From the NCBI GenBank assembly GCA_028583405.1, contig CM053253.1, forward strand, positions 3,068,118-3,132,117: a stretch of DNA of 64,000 bases, in the 5' to 3' direction. Below are positions 1-64,000 of this stretch, one piece after another. This DNA is from Pogonophryne albipinna. Taxonomy: Eukaryota > Chordata > Actinopteri > Perciformes > Artedidraconidae. Both the position numbers and the translations under genes were made by a program. The notes below the pieces were generated by a model, which saw only the letters and a list, made by a program, of their open reading frames with translations, had not been told where the DNA came from and did no database searches. How positions within the stretch are numbered: position 1 is the stretch's first letter; every line of letters starts with the position of its first letter.

Positions 1-2632
1 GCATTGTGTGTGTGTGTGTCCCCTCGTCCACCGCCGCTCTCCCACTCACTCATTTGCATTTCCCTCTCTTGGCTGTCTTCCATATCTTTCAATCTATCCC
101 GTCACACCTGTTTCTCACTTGTTTTCCCCCACAGTGTTTCCTCCTCTTGCTGGTGGCGGTGCGGAGCCTCATCTGGATGCACCGCCACTCACCAGCTCTC
201 TACCTGCTTTAGGGGGTTCTCTTTGTATGCTGCAAAGGGGCAATCATCCTTTTCTAATACGCTCTCATAACAACTCAAGGTGCCACAGAATTGCTTACAT
301 GCCATAAGATGAATTCCCTGGGTGTCTCGATGCACGCACACGTTGATATTTCAAGCACTTTAACGTGGCTTTTGCTGAGTGCTGTCCTGCTCGAACACTA
401 TTCACAGTGCCTGCAGACAGCAGAGAGGGAGAGGAGGGGGTGAGGAGGGGGAGGAGGAGGAGGGGGAAGCAAATGAGGTGTGGGTAAAAAATGATGGGGA
501 GGACGAGGGGAAAGAGAGCCCAACCCTGGAAGCAGAGAGGAAGATGCTGAGGGAGAGAGAGAGAGACAGAGAGAGAGAGCTTTAGTGCAGCGTCCAGATC
601 AGCAGGATCCTCCACCGCTGGGGAACAACCGCCTTTTGTGTCCCCCCACCCCCCCACCCCCACCGCCCTGCTGCAGAGGGGGAGTGCATTTAGCGTCGCG
701 CCCAAAGAGAGAAGCCAAGAAGTGTCCTCCAATCAGCCGCCAGTGGTTGCTCTCATCCGGCGGGGCTGCTGATGGTGATTTATCTCTGACCTGAGACAAG
801 CGCTGCACTCCTCTCCCCACCTGGAAGGAATGCCCCACCATGCTTCTCACTGCTTGTCTTCAGCACAAACACCCTCCTGTGGATATTTCAAGTCGACTGA
901 CCGCAGGACAAAAGGAGGATTAGAGACAATGGACTTGCCATCGTTGGATTTCTCCTCCTGCTGCAGACTGAAGACGGACTAACTTTTGTGAATGCATGTG
1001 CGCCACAAGAGAGGCGTTTCTTCCGCGTTGTCTCACCCTGAACGCGTGGCAACAAAGAGGATGCTTGGAGTCACTTCAATGCAGTAATCATGTAGGACTG
1101 ATAGAAAGGTGATGGAGACAGACACACAGCTGCCTGCGGAGCATGTCTGACACCTCGCTGGTGGTCTGAAGTTATCCAGCTTCTCATTGAGCGGAGGTAT
1201 CTCGCTGTGTGCATATAATTGAGAGTGTGCCTGGAGCCAGAGTTTGGGATTACACCGCCTCTGGAAAAGGATACAGGTGTAGTGGAGCTTTGAATGAGGA
1301 TTAGCAGCTGTAACACCTCGGGGCGATGGACCTTTCAGACAAAGCGCTTAAGTTTCCTGTGAGGATTAAAGACGGAGCGTTAGCCAACGTGATGAGACGC
1401 AGAGGGCGGGGAAGGGGACAGGAAGTCAGATGAGGAAGTTATATTACATCTGCTTTTTTATTTCTGAGGCTAATCCGAAAGGCCGTTGAAATAACTAAAG
1501 GAAATCCTTGCACATGCAAAACACAAACACTGACAGTGAGTGAGTTTCCCAAATCACCAAATTCCACTTGCTGTGTTTGATATTGATTCCTGGATAGTGT
1601 CTTGTCTGATCTCTGCTTAAAAGGTCACTCATTGAATTATAATCCGTCATTGGGGTGGTGTCACCTCAAAGCAGTGCGCAGAGTGCTGAGTGTGCTGAAG
1701 AGGATCAATGCTCTACAGTCGTCATGATATCTGACAACCGATCAGATAAACACGGAGCTGCAGTCTGCTGGAAGAGCATCACAGTACGTGTTGGTATTCC
1801 CACTCTTTGAAGAGATGCTGACAGTTACAGGAGACTTGGCAGCTCGTGTGAGACGACAGAAGACTTGTGTGCAGGAGAGTCTGATTGGTGTGCACGCAGC
1901 TTATCTCAGCTGCACAGCGACGGCTTAAAGATCCTGTGCACCGCTCGCCCTACTTAAAAGTTCAATTAGGAAAGACTTTGAACAATGCATTGACCGCCGG
2001 GGAGCGGAGGACGGCGCAGGGCTGTCAGGAGGAGAAGTTATCGCTGCAGACACACTCCTGAAGGGGTCCTGGGGGACAAGCAGAGCAAGGAGGACGGAGG
2101 GAAGTTCTCTGATAGCTGCATTGCTTGCATTTAAAGAGCAGGGCAAGTTTGGCAAACACTCAGGATCAGCGTGAAGGAGTTCAGCTGGAGTTTGGTTGCA
2201 AACATCGGCTCTTTTCTGCAGGTTTCAAGACCAGAACTACTACTAATAAACACTATAGCAAGTGTACTGTATGCTCACACAACACAAGCCGGATCTATTC
2301 ACTGACATGAGCACAAACCCAGCAGACACACAGTGAGCACATGAACTCAAAGAAGCAGCATTGTGTTCCTGCGATGGAGACAGAAAGAAACAGGAGGTCC
2401 TGCGGCTCCGCTGGATGTGGGTTTCCTCTGGATTACAACACTTGAATTGTGAAGAAGAGGAAGAGGAGACAGACAGACAGAGAGTGTACGGGATGTGCTT
2501 CTGTGCAGAGGAGCAGTAGATAGTGAACTAGGATCCTGCGCAGGAGGGTGGGGCTCTCCCTCCGCCACAGACAAAGAGTCCTGCTGTGAGAGAAGTGGTC
2601 ATTTTGGACCTGCACACAATAAGAAAGTCACC
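1..2632 (+). other. upstream region and 5' UTR of the short pdzrn4 isoform
   Basis: No exon with family similarity is visible. A purine-rich tract lies at 421-582 and a C-rich run at 642-662. Several short frames have no recognisable product. The promoter and cap site cannot be placed by eye; in the long isoform this would be intron. Confidence 0.4.
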
Positions 2633-34380
<31,748 letters not shown>

Positions 34381-35581
34381 GATACGACGGGAGGCTGGCA
34401 GTAACAAAAAGATTGAGTACATTCGGTATTCATATGCAGAATCTGCAACGGGACAAGATTTTGGTGTGGGACGTGTCCCAAGAAGTAATGACCAGTGACG
34501 TTAGAGCAAGCTTTGGTTGAATACAAGCTAACAGTTCATGTAAGAAGGAAAAGATACAAAATGTGTTGGACTAAAAGGCAATCTTGCAACCCAGCGCTTA
34601 TCGTCTGACAAAGATTTAGCTTCAAATTGGACTGTAGTTTGGCTACTTGTACAGTAATGGTCATTTTCTGTTGAATGCAACTTCCTTCTTACGTCTCAAG
34701 TTGCCAGTTGGATAGTAAATAACGAAAAGCGACTGGAAAAGGACGTGTTTGCATGGAAATCAGCTGTTGACACTCTAGTTACCCCAAGAGGCTTTTTGTC
34801 TTCAGAGCAATATCTGATGGGTTTCGAGATTGGTGAGAAATATGTGTTTTGATCGAGACTATTGGAAGAACACGAGCTGCTTTTAGTAAAACTTGGCTTG
34901 ACTTAAAGAAGCACTCATCAAGCACCAACCTAAACATTTGACATTTGGAGGAAGCTAATAACGGAAACTGCCAGAGTCAAAGCACACATTTACAATCTTC
35001 TTAATTCAAAACTGCAGATGCTTACATAAATGCAGATTTACAAAAAGCCACGCGATCATTTTTGAATGCGCTGAATCCATTTCAACCATATGAATGGACT
35101 CAGGAAAGGTTTTCACAAAGCTTTACTTCTCCTCTCACACGTAAGGACTGTGATCGCTTCATCTTTCACAGAAACTTGTACAAGCTTTTCCGATTTGAAT
35201 GTCACACAGTCGATGCACAAAACAGAGGAAAAGATGAGCATTTGAAACAACACATTCAGAGGGTTTAGAAATCATCGCTCGAGTTCTGTCTTCCTATATA
35301 AAGGAGAGATGGCACCCCCTGCGGTTTAGCCATTAGAGGAGTGTTGCACAAAAGTAGTTTATGCAGGCCTCTACATTTGTATGAAGGAGAGAATCGAGGA
35401 AAATCTAAAGTGGGGCTGAGAACAATGTGAACACATAATGAACAAAAAGCCACTTCTGTGCCATAAAACTGTAAATTTAGAGTCCGTTTGCTGAAGGACA
35501 TTTTTCAAAAGGACATTGTGTGCCGGTTGATGTAGTTAAATCGTCTTCATTCTTGTAGTCTTCATGTATAAATGCTCCTTT

Positions 35582-36202
35582 AGGCGCTTTCACACCGGAG
35601 CACTTTTCCCGTTTAGTTCCGATAGTTCCTGAGATTTTGCGTTCACACCAAAAAGAGAACTTAGTTCAGAGAACTTTCCCCCCCTTGTCAGTCCCTGCTA
35701 GAGAGGTGGGACTTTCCTGGGGAGAAAAAACTACCAATTTCTGATTGGCTGGGCGAATTGCAAACCACGCCCCGTAAAACTCGGAAAAGTTTTGTGAAGC
35801 CGCCATTGTATTTGCTGGCATTAGCATTAGCATTAGCCCCGCGCACCAACGGAGAGAGAATAACTTATGGCAACACAAAAAAAAACATGGGAGCGGTGGA
35901 GATGAGGAGGTGTCGGCGTTCTGGCGATTTACTCGGAAGGCTTCAGTAGAAGCTGTTGGGAGTCCCAGTTCTACTGAAGCCAGTCCCCAACTCCGGGGAC
36001 TTCGGGCAGCAGTATACGCCGTGAAGTGGTTTGCGGCCTGCCAGTAAACACAAAGCAGAAGAAAAAGTGACGTCAGCGGATTCATTTGCGTAATCTTCCC
36101 TCAGGGAACTTATTCCGGTGTGAACGCGATCGGCTCTTAGTTCCATGGGGGAACGAAGTGCTGGGAACTAAGTACGGCAAAGTACTTGGTGTGAAAGCGG
36201 CT
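35582..36202. mobile_element. PIF/Harbinger-like MITE, copy 2, in the pdzrn4 3' UTR
   Basis: AGGCGCTTTCACACC... to ...GTGTGAAAGCGGCT, flanked by TTT. Runs opposite to copy 1. Has a shortened internal hairpin near 35940-35985. Confidence 0.78.
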
Positions 36203-37312
36203 TTTGTTTTGATACAGGACGGCATTGTCTCACCACAGATGCTTTTTTGATAACGACGAGCTGAGCGGTGCCTTTCTTTCAGGCAGACTTCACTGTAGAG
36301 CACAACTTTCAAACAATTGAAAAAAGGCTGAAGGAGTTGAACGCTGAAGCACGGACAAAATGACGGGCGTTTTGTCTTACTTTTTTGGAGAAAGGCACAG
36401 TGTGTCAAACAAAGCACAGAAAACATTTGATTTTTCATTCAAAAAGGTACATGGGTACACCGGCGTACTGAAATACAAGCGCTACAACGAACCAACACAT
36501 TTCCATGAGGAAAAACGCACTTTGAAAAACGATGCAGAAAAACGTGCAAATGAAGAAAGAAAAATCGTTCACCAACCTTTAGTGTCCCTGGTTTCCGTTG
36601 TGTATTGAGCTTCTTGCAGCATATGTTTATTTGCATGTGCAGCATTTAGGAAACACTGCACATGTTTGTTGGTGAAGAGGCTTCTTCATTTACATGTTTT
36701 GGCAAATTTGTGTTTTATTTTTGCATTTATGTTTTAAGCTGCAGCGCGTTTCTCCGAATGGAAGTGTTTTTGAGCCGCCGTACAGTTGCCATTTAAATGA
36801 AAACCATCAAATCTTTTTTTTTTTACTTGCAAAAAGCTTCTTCCAGTACAAGACGTTTTGGTCAGTATGCAAAATAATCTATTTCACTGTGGACTGTGAA
36901 CAAGCCTAGTTCATTGGAAATCAAGACTAATTTTTGCAAATTAAATCCCAGTTAATGGCGTCATTGTCAGCGGATTTTTCTGTACTTTTCCTGTATTTTT
37001 TTAAAACTCAAAACAGAAGATGTTGCTTATTAAAAGTGCTCTAACAGCTAACATACCTATAATGAACAACAGCCAATAATGGGGTGTTTCTAAAACCCTG
37101 TGAACAAAAGCTGATTTTTTTATTTGGCTTATATGCATGTTTGATATTGAGGCTGAAATGTTTTTCTTTCCATGTATTTTAAGCCTTTAACATTCTGTTA
37201 TTGTGGATGTCTTTCTATGAACTTGCTTAAAAACTCAAAGCAAACATGGTGTATTTGTTCAATATTGTGACGTTTGTTGTGTGTCGGCCATTTTCCAGTG
37301 AAAGCTTTTCTA

Positions 37313-37318
37313 AATAAA
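37313..37318 (+). promoter_or_regulatory. poly(A) signal of pdzrn4
   Basis: AATAAA in a T/G-rich context, the last such hexamer before the TTAA element at 37368. Other poly(A) sites may exist. Confidence 0.55.
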
Positions 37319-37992
37319 TGCTGTGATGATTAAATACATTTGGTTGATGTCCTTAATTATACATAGTTTAAAGGGGACCTATCATGCAAAATGCACTTTT
37401 TTATGTCTTTTATACATCACCATGTGTCCCCGGTGAGTCAGGGAACTCACGCAGCGTCAGAAGATAAAACCCTCTCTCTTTTCCTCCGTACCCAAATCTC
37501 TAAAAACGGGGAACAACGGAGCTGATCCAGATTTGCGTCCGATATGATGTAATATCTGAAATGTGGACCCACGGCCCAATCAGAAACGTTGCTATCAGAA
37601 ACAATGCCCGACTGTTTTGGACGTAATATGGTCGGTGTTTACATTAGCATCGCTAACACTCAGAGCTAACCTGTACTGGAGAGCATGTGTGTGAAGAAGC
37701 AGGAAGTAAAAAGGAACTCACCTTGTGGTATAACCGGCAAGAGAGAAAGCCTTTGAGCTCCAGACTGTTTCAGAGAGAATCCTTGATAATCCATGATATG
37801 GCGTTTCATCACGGCAGCATTTAGTTTAGACAGTAGCTGCCGGGTCCCGCATGAGCTCAGACCCCTCCTTTTTTATTTTTTTAAAGCTTTATACCCAGAA
37901 TCAGCACTTTTGAAACAGGAAGTGAAATAGAGGGATACGAGGCATGGCTAGAATGGGTGATCTGTTTGGTATTTTGAGCAAAAACACTTCAT

Positions 37993-39859
37993 CAGGGTAT
38001 CTGCAGGAATCCTGAAGTCAAATGTAAAACCCTTTAAGACCTTTTTTAAGACCCTTTCCATACATTTTAAGACCTCATCGCAACTTCGAGTTCTAACAGG
38101 TTACATTGGCGACACACTTTACCTCACATTTACTATATTGATTGTAAGATAGCACAACTAAACAGAGTGCGGACAGACTACTGAAGCCTCCTCTCCACAT
38201 GAACTTCGACCTCTCTGTGAAGGTCAGGTTTAATGCAGTATGCTGCTTCTGTACTCTGTGCTCTTTCATTCCAGTGAAACTCCTCAGAAACCATTAGAAA
38301 CCAGTATTTGACCAATAAACAAAACTTTGAACTATGAAATATATGAAACTTTGGTGAGCTTCAGCGGGGTAATGCCATATAGGAGCTCCCTCACAAAGAC
38401 CCAGGGGTTCAATTGGGCTGGGGCTGTCCGGGGCAGATAGGACGGTGCTCTGACGTCATCACCCTCACACATTTGTCATATGTTTACAAAAAACGATATA
38501 TATGTTAAGACTTTTCTCGTTCTTAATATAGACTATATTCAGGGTCGATATGTGTTGACTTTACTTTAAAATAGCAGATCTCTGTGACCGGATATCGTTT
38601 GGCTTAGTGAACATGTGTCTCTTCCTTGGAGGAGCAGCATCGCCCAGATTCCGCTGCTCCTTCGCAGAGAGTCTGCACTGCAGCGGTGTGTGTCAGCGAC
38701 GTGCAGTCAGGGGAGGCACGGATTGGTTTGGGGGAAATTTCAAGGCTGCACATGGGTAGACTTTGCGTCCTTAAAATCCCCACAATGCTTTGCGCACGGA
38801 CCAATTTCAAAAACCCTTGCGGAGAATGGCTGAACCGACGCAGCACACATTTAAATGTAAGTATGTAGTGGCGTAGAACATGTGTTGGTAAATATGTTAC
38901 ATTTGTTTGTTATCACGAAAAATGTGTTCCGTGAAAGTAAAGCAAGTTCATAATTAGATAGACATCGTGAGGTATTTATTTTCGGTACAGTTTATGTTGA
39001 AACCGTTTGAATGGCAGACTTGTTAGCCTGTTCCATTCTTCTTCGTTTTCCGAAGCCGTGGCTTGGAAGCATACTTGCTTCGTTTCTGAAGTAAGTGACT
39101 TGGAAGTACGCGTTTACCAAGCCAGCATCATCGAGATTGAGAAACGGCCAGTATGTTGGACCGGACAGCTTTGATCCTCATCGACAGACTCTTCCCCCCC
39201 CCCCCCCCACAGTGCGGAGCAAGGCAACGAAACTTAATATACAGTGGCGAAGTCCCGCCCATCTCCTTCCGCCCCATGGGACCTTATTTCTGAAAAATTA
39301 TGTATTGAAATCAATGGAGAGAGAAATCGTATCTTTCGATCCCGTTTGAATTGTGCTGTCAATGTTTGTCAATCTTAAAAAATAATTTCCATGTCAAAAA
39401 AGTCACAGTTTGTCATAAAACTGTTGAAATATAAGACTATGAAAAATACGCAACTAAAGACTACAAATCCCAGAGTCCCGGTCCCGCATGCTGGCTCTTA
39501 CGGAACCGACTAACTCCCCTTGTGTGTATGCACAGCTCTCAACACGCCCAGACCTGGAGTGATTTTCACCTCTTTTAATACTTTCCGCCTCATTCAGAGA
39601 GAAAGAAGTGAAATGTTTCAAAGTGACGGCCGTCTTGGTGTGTGGTGCGAGATGGGAGATGTAGTTCATTGAGCGGTTCACACAAACATTTTTGTTACTT
39701 CACAGTTTTACGACACATTTTAATTTTTTTGACTTGCAAAATTATCTTTTAAATTGACAAACATCATATGTGTAATTCGTTGCACAATTCAAACGGGATC
39801 AAAAGATCATCTTTCTCTCTCCATTGACTTCAATACATGATTTTTTCGCGGACACCCTG
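37993..39859. mobile_element. hAT-like element nested in the TTAA element
   Basis: CAGGGTATCTGCAGGAATCC to GGACACCCTG, related to 40943-41970 (CCTGAAGTCA, TTTAAGACCC, CATTTTAAGACCTCATCGC). It carries further foreign sequence (38560-38870) and a foldback MITE. Confidence 0.65.
39244..39846. mobile_element. foldback MITE, copy 2, right end truncated
   Basis: Matches 24632-25290 (GGCGAAGTCCCGCCCATC... ATCCCGTTTGAATTGTG...). The right arm stops at GACTTCAATACATGATTTTT. Confidence 0.7.
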
Positions 39860-39974
39860 TTCACAGACATGTTTTTTATATATTTGTATATATCTGAGAC
39901 CTATGCTATTTCCTAAAAATAGCATGATAGGTGACCTTTAAAGGGTTTTCTGATGAGAAATAAGGAGTCAACAT

Positions 39975-40816
39975 ATCCTAAACAATTCTAAACCTTTATT
40001 TTTCTAACAAGAGTGAAAAGAAACAAAGGCAACATTTAAATGAAAAGTGTATACACAAACTCACGACGACTGCGTGTCTGAAATATCAATAATAATAATA
40101 ATAATAATATTTGAAACCAGGAAACAAAATTAATTGTGACAAAGTGAGTTACAGTGAAGTTACCTTAATGTTCAAAGAGAGATAAAGAACGAGGGGGGGG
40201 GGGGGGGATTGATAAGGAATAAAATATGGAGTCAAAAGGATGGGCGCTTAAAAAAAAGGGGGGGGGAAAGGAAAGGAGGAGACAGCCAAGAGGTACAGAT
40301 ATTAATTCTGGGAAAGTAGCACCAAAAACACTAATGCCTGTTTTTAACACTTCCCAAAATGTTCTCAGTTTATTCAAAAAAAAAAGCATGTCCCCTCAAA
40401 AACAGCATCAAACACAAGATTCAATACAGCTAAAAAAAATACAAGTGTAACCACGGTGCTGTTGACTTTAAGGATCAGCAGGAAAACTCCTTGGCTGCGG
40501 GGTCCAAACTCACAACTTGGGCTAAATAGCTCATCCGACGTCATGATGAACTTACTTTTAATACGGCTGGGATAACGAAGCATACTGACCGACCTCTGAG
40601 ACCCCCCCCCTCAGTCTGACATGGGTCCAGGGAGTAACGTTTTGGGGGGAGATATGGCGGTGGAGTGTAGAATAAGTTGTGGCTCTGTTAGTGTCTGGGT
40701 GAGGGATGAGACGGGGTGTAGGTGGGGGGGGGGGTGAGAGGGGGGGGGGGGATGTCCGGCATCTTTCTGACAATTCCTCCGACGATCCTTTAAACAGAGC
40801 TCCAGCCGTGACTTTA
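39975..40816 (-). other. kdm5c: probable 3' UTR of kdm5c
   Basis: From the proposed stop to an AATAAA on the - strand. It contains homopolymer C/G runs near 40185-40210 and 40720-40755. Confidence 0.55.
39995..40000 (-). promoter_or_regulatory. poly(A) signal of kdm5c
   Basis: AATAAA on the - strand (TTTATT on +), about 820 nt past the proposed stop. It lies 50 bp from the nested element that fills the spacer between the two convergent genes. Confidence 0.55.
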
Positions 40817-62057
<21,241 letters not shown>

Positions 62058-62336
62058 CTTTGAACAAGTGAGGAAAATGTTTAAAATATGAATTCTAGGC
62101 ACATTTAAAAGATGGCTTTTTGTGTAATGTAGGCGCCCTTCTTCATTTTGTTAAGCTACCAAATTTCCCTGAAGTTTTAGAGGTAAATTGTTATAAAAAT
62201 AAATGTTTTAATATATCAGATGGAATATTATGACAACTCAAAGTGACATAAAAGACCTGAATGTGTACACCTTGAATCAAGGATTTTTTTATTGACACTG
62301 TACCGTCTCATCTAGTTAATACATATATACAATTAT

Positions 62337-63545
62337 AAAACGGACAAGTCAAATCAAGCAATCTGATTGGTTCTTAGCCGTGATATACTGAGCGTATACC
62401 ACGGGTAGAATGGTAAGTTACTTTTCACAACAAGTCAGTATCCCTCCGCGCCTGAGAAAAACAGTATACCGTTGGGCTGAAAAAAACTGGAACAAGAAAG
62501 CAGCGGAGAAGTAACGGGGCAGAAACCCTCCTTTTTACGCAGCGGTCCAGACATAGACATCAAACGGCAAAACATATTCAGTGTGCAGTTCCTTTGGCAT
62601 TAGGGCAGGGGTATCTAGATACTTTCCAAGGTTTGACATAATGAATTGTGCTACTTTTAAAGCAAGCAACGATGTTTTCAAATCTGTAATCAAAGAGGTC
62701 CGCAAAAACACTATCGGCCAATCAGATTGCTTGATTTGACTTGTCAGTTTTATAAATATATTTACATTACTTCCGTTACGAAACAAACTTACAAAGCATA
62801 AGATGGAAACATTTAAGATTAACTTCGACCTCTTACTATGGAGGAGTGGATTGAGCAGTGCCCATCTCCAAAAAAAAAAGCACCTAAACGACGACATGCA
62901 GAGCTACGTGAAGAGCAGGTAGACCAACTGGAAAAGTACCACCATTCAAAAGCTTTCTGATGCGGGTCTTGAAACAAAGCTGAGAAATGATGACCGTTAG
63001 TGGCCACAGGTGCGAAAGCTCTCTCCAGAGCTACTGGAAGCCGAATCTCGGGGACCGGAGAAAGTGGAGCAATATTCTCACCACGCCAAACAACAGCCTA
63101 GAACAACCTCAACCTATACAAGTAACCTCGTAAGCCATGCTACTGATGCTGGACAGGTTTTCAGTGGGTGCACAATAAACGGCAACATACACATTAATGT
63201 AAATAAATAGCCAAATAATGGATCAACGCTCTCTGTCTAATATGTTCGCTAGCTGTTAGTGTTGTTGCATAGCAACCACCTCGCACTATGTTTCGTGCAG
63301 AAGGCAACGGAGGGACTATTTTATTTTGAACATCATTATTTACTAATAAAAACTATTTAAATTAGAGTGTGTATTTTTCTTTCATATTGCCACACTTGGT
63401 AACCGTTTTATAAAAGCAATAGCTCACTTCAGGCCGTGATATGTGCTCATTATATCACAGCTAAGGGGGTTGTCGACCCTCCGCTTCGCGCCGAACCACG
63501 CCCCTTAGCTGTGATATAATGAGCATATACCACGGCCTGTCGTGA
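62337..63545. mobile_element. element with ACGGACAAGTCAAATC end and ORF remnants, copy 2
   Basis: At 62337-62756 inverted ends ATAAAACGGACAAGTCAAAT and ATTTGACTTGTCAGTTTTAT enclose a 420-bp unit. Then come frames 62836-62961 (MEEWIEQCPSPKKKAPKRRH...) and 63010-63210 ([20 protein letters not shown]... CTINGNIHINVNK), and a GTGATATAATGAGCATATAC hairpin near 63470-63535. Confidence 0.6.
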
Positions 63546-64000
63546 GCCATTACTACAAATACACACGTTACAGCCCTGTGTTGCCCTATTGGTGTTTATG
63601 ATTTGATGATCCATACCAGGGGTGCCCAATACGTCGATCGATAGCCTATCATCCACCTTACTTTGGCATTTGCCACTTGATTGACGTAAAGGTAAGCCAG
63701 TCTGAGATCTCATCTTTTCGAACACCCATGAGCTGAGTACCTCGTTAGCCTTCCAATTTATACAATTCTACTAAAGAAAGGGTATAACATTGACGTAATG
63801 ACCAACAATGTACTGAGTTGTATTGCGCCATACGGGTTCAAGCAGTTATGCAAGGTACACCAACATAAGGTATACTTAGCATTCTTAATGTAGGTAGACC
63901 GACCCTCCTTACACGCAGTGGGCCCTCACCTCGTCATCTGAAGCGCAAATGTCATATTCAATGTTGTCATGTAGATATCATCTTTTTACTTACACACTGC
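63546..64000. other. kdm5c intron with hAT-like end
   Basis: CAGGGGTGCCCAATACGTCG at 63617 resembles a hAT terminus; no partner end inside the window. No exon accepted. Confidence 0.4.

Larger units (their letters stand above)
34381..37340 (+). other. pdzrn4: probable 3' UTR of pdzrn4
   Basis: Non-coding sequence from the stop to a canonical AATAAA at 37313-37318. No long conserved frame is visible. It is interrupted by a 621-bp MITE at 35582-36202. The exact cleavage site is not determined. Confidence 0.6.
37368..39941. mobile_element. TTAA-type element with nested insertions, filling the intergenic spacer
   Basis: TTAAAGGGGACCTATCATGC to GCATGATAGGTGACCTTTAA. The outer parts match the reverse complement of the uninterrupted copy at 54386-55096. 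The middle is a second element. Confidence 0.82.

Noticed and set aside
38604..38868. Overlapping short frames near 38600-38870
   Set aside because: Inside a transposon nest, with no known similarity and frames on both strands.
63905..64000. Possible kdm5c exon ending CASDDE at a gtgagg donor (- strand)
   Set aside because: The frame has a stop 16 codons upstream, no fitting acceptor, and does not match the KDM5C sequence expected before PHD1.

Overview
The window is nuclear DNA of a ray-finned fish, probably a percomorph teleost. It holds spliced vertebrate genes with GT-AG introns, long TG/CA/GA microsatellites, Rex3- and L2-like LINE ends, and dense miniature DNA transposons. Taxon is inferred from gene content and repeat style, not from a search.

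Two protein genes converge tail to tail. On the + strand (2633-34380) is a PDZRN3/PDZRN4-family gene, best matched to the short isoform of pdzrn4. A first coding exon (MGCNMC..., possible lipid anchor) is followed by a 20.5 kb intron, five exons that complete the degenerate PDZ1 tail and PDZ2, and one large terminal exon ending in a PDZ-binding motif (TTV). Seven exons join in frame to 877 residues. The RING and most of PDZ1 of the long isoform would lie left of the window. On the - strand (62057-40817) are the last 20 exons of kdm5c, an Fe(II)/2-oxoglutarate JmjC histone H3K4 demethylase: PHD1, JmjC, C5HC2 zinc finger, PLU-1 region, PHD2 and C-terminal tail, about 1225 residues. The JmjN/ARID exons lie to the right, beyond 64000.

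Layout: 1-2632, upstream region of the short pdzrn4 isoform. 2693-23244, first intron, with a 118-unit TG array, a ~168-bp tandem satellite broken by a MITE, a Rex3 end and a hAT element, and a 7.8 kb 11-bp minisatellite next to another hAT element. 23245-34380, remaining pdzrn4 exons with intronic MITEs. 34381-37340, 3' UTR carrying a MITE. 37368-39941, an intergenic spacer that is almost wholly one TTAA-type element with nested insertions. 39975-62057, kdm5c, whose introns hold minisatellites, hAT elements with exact 8-bp target duplications and pyrimidine-rich arrays abutting splice sites. 62058-64000, intron with repeats.

The two genes have unrelated products (a cytoplasmic/membrane scaffold and a chromatin enzyme); no operon-like link is implied. 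The most unusual material is repeat architecture and a few protein details, notably two SUMO-interaction-like motifs in Kdm5c and an acylation-type N terminus in the Pdzrn isoform. I did not find a convincing new multi-gene system.
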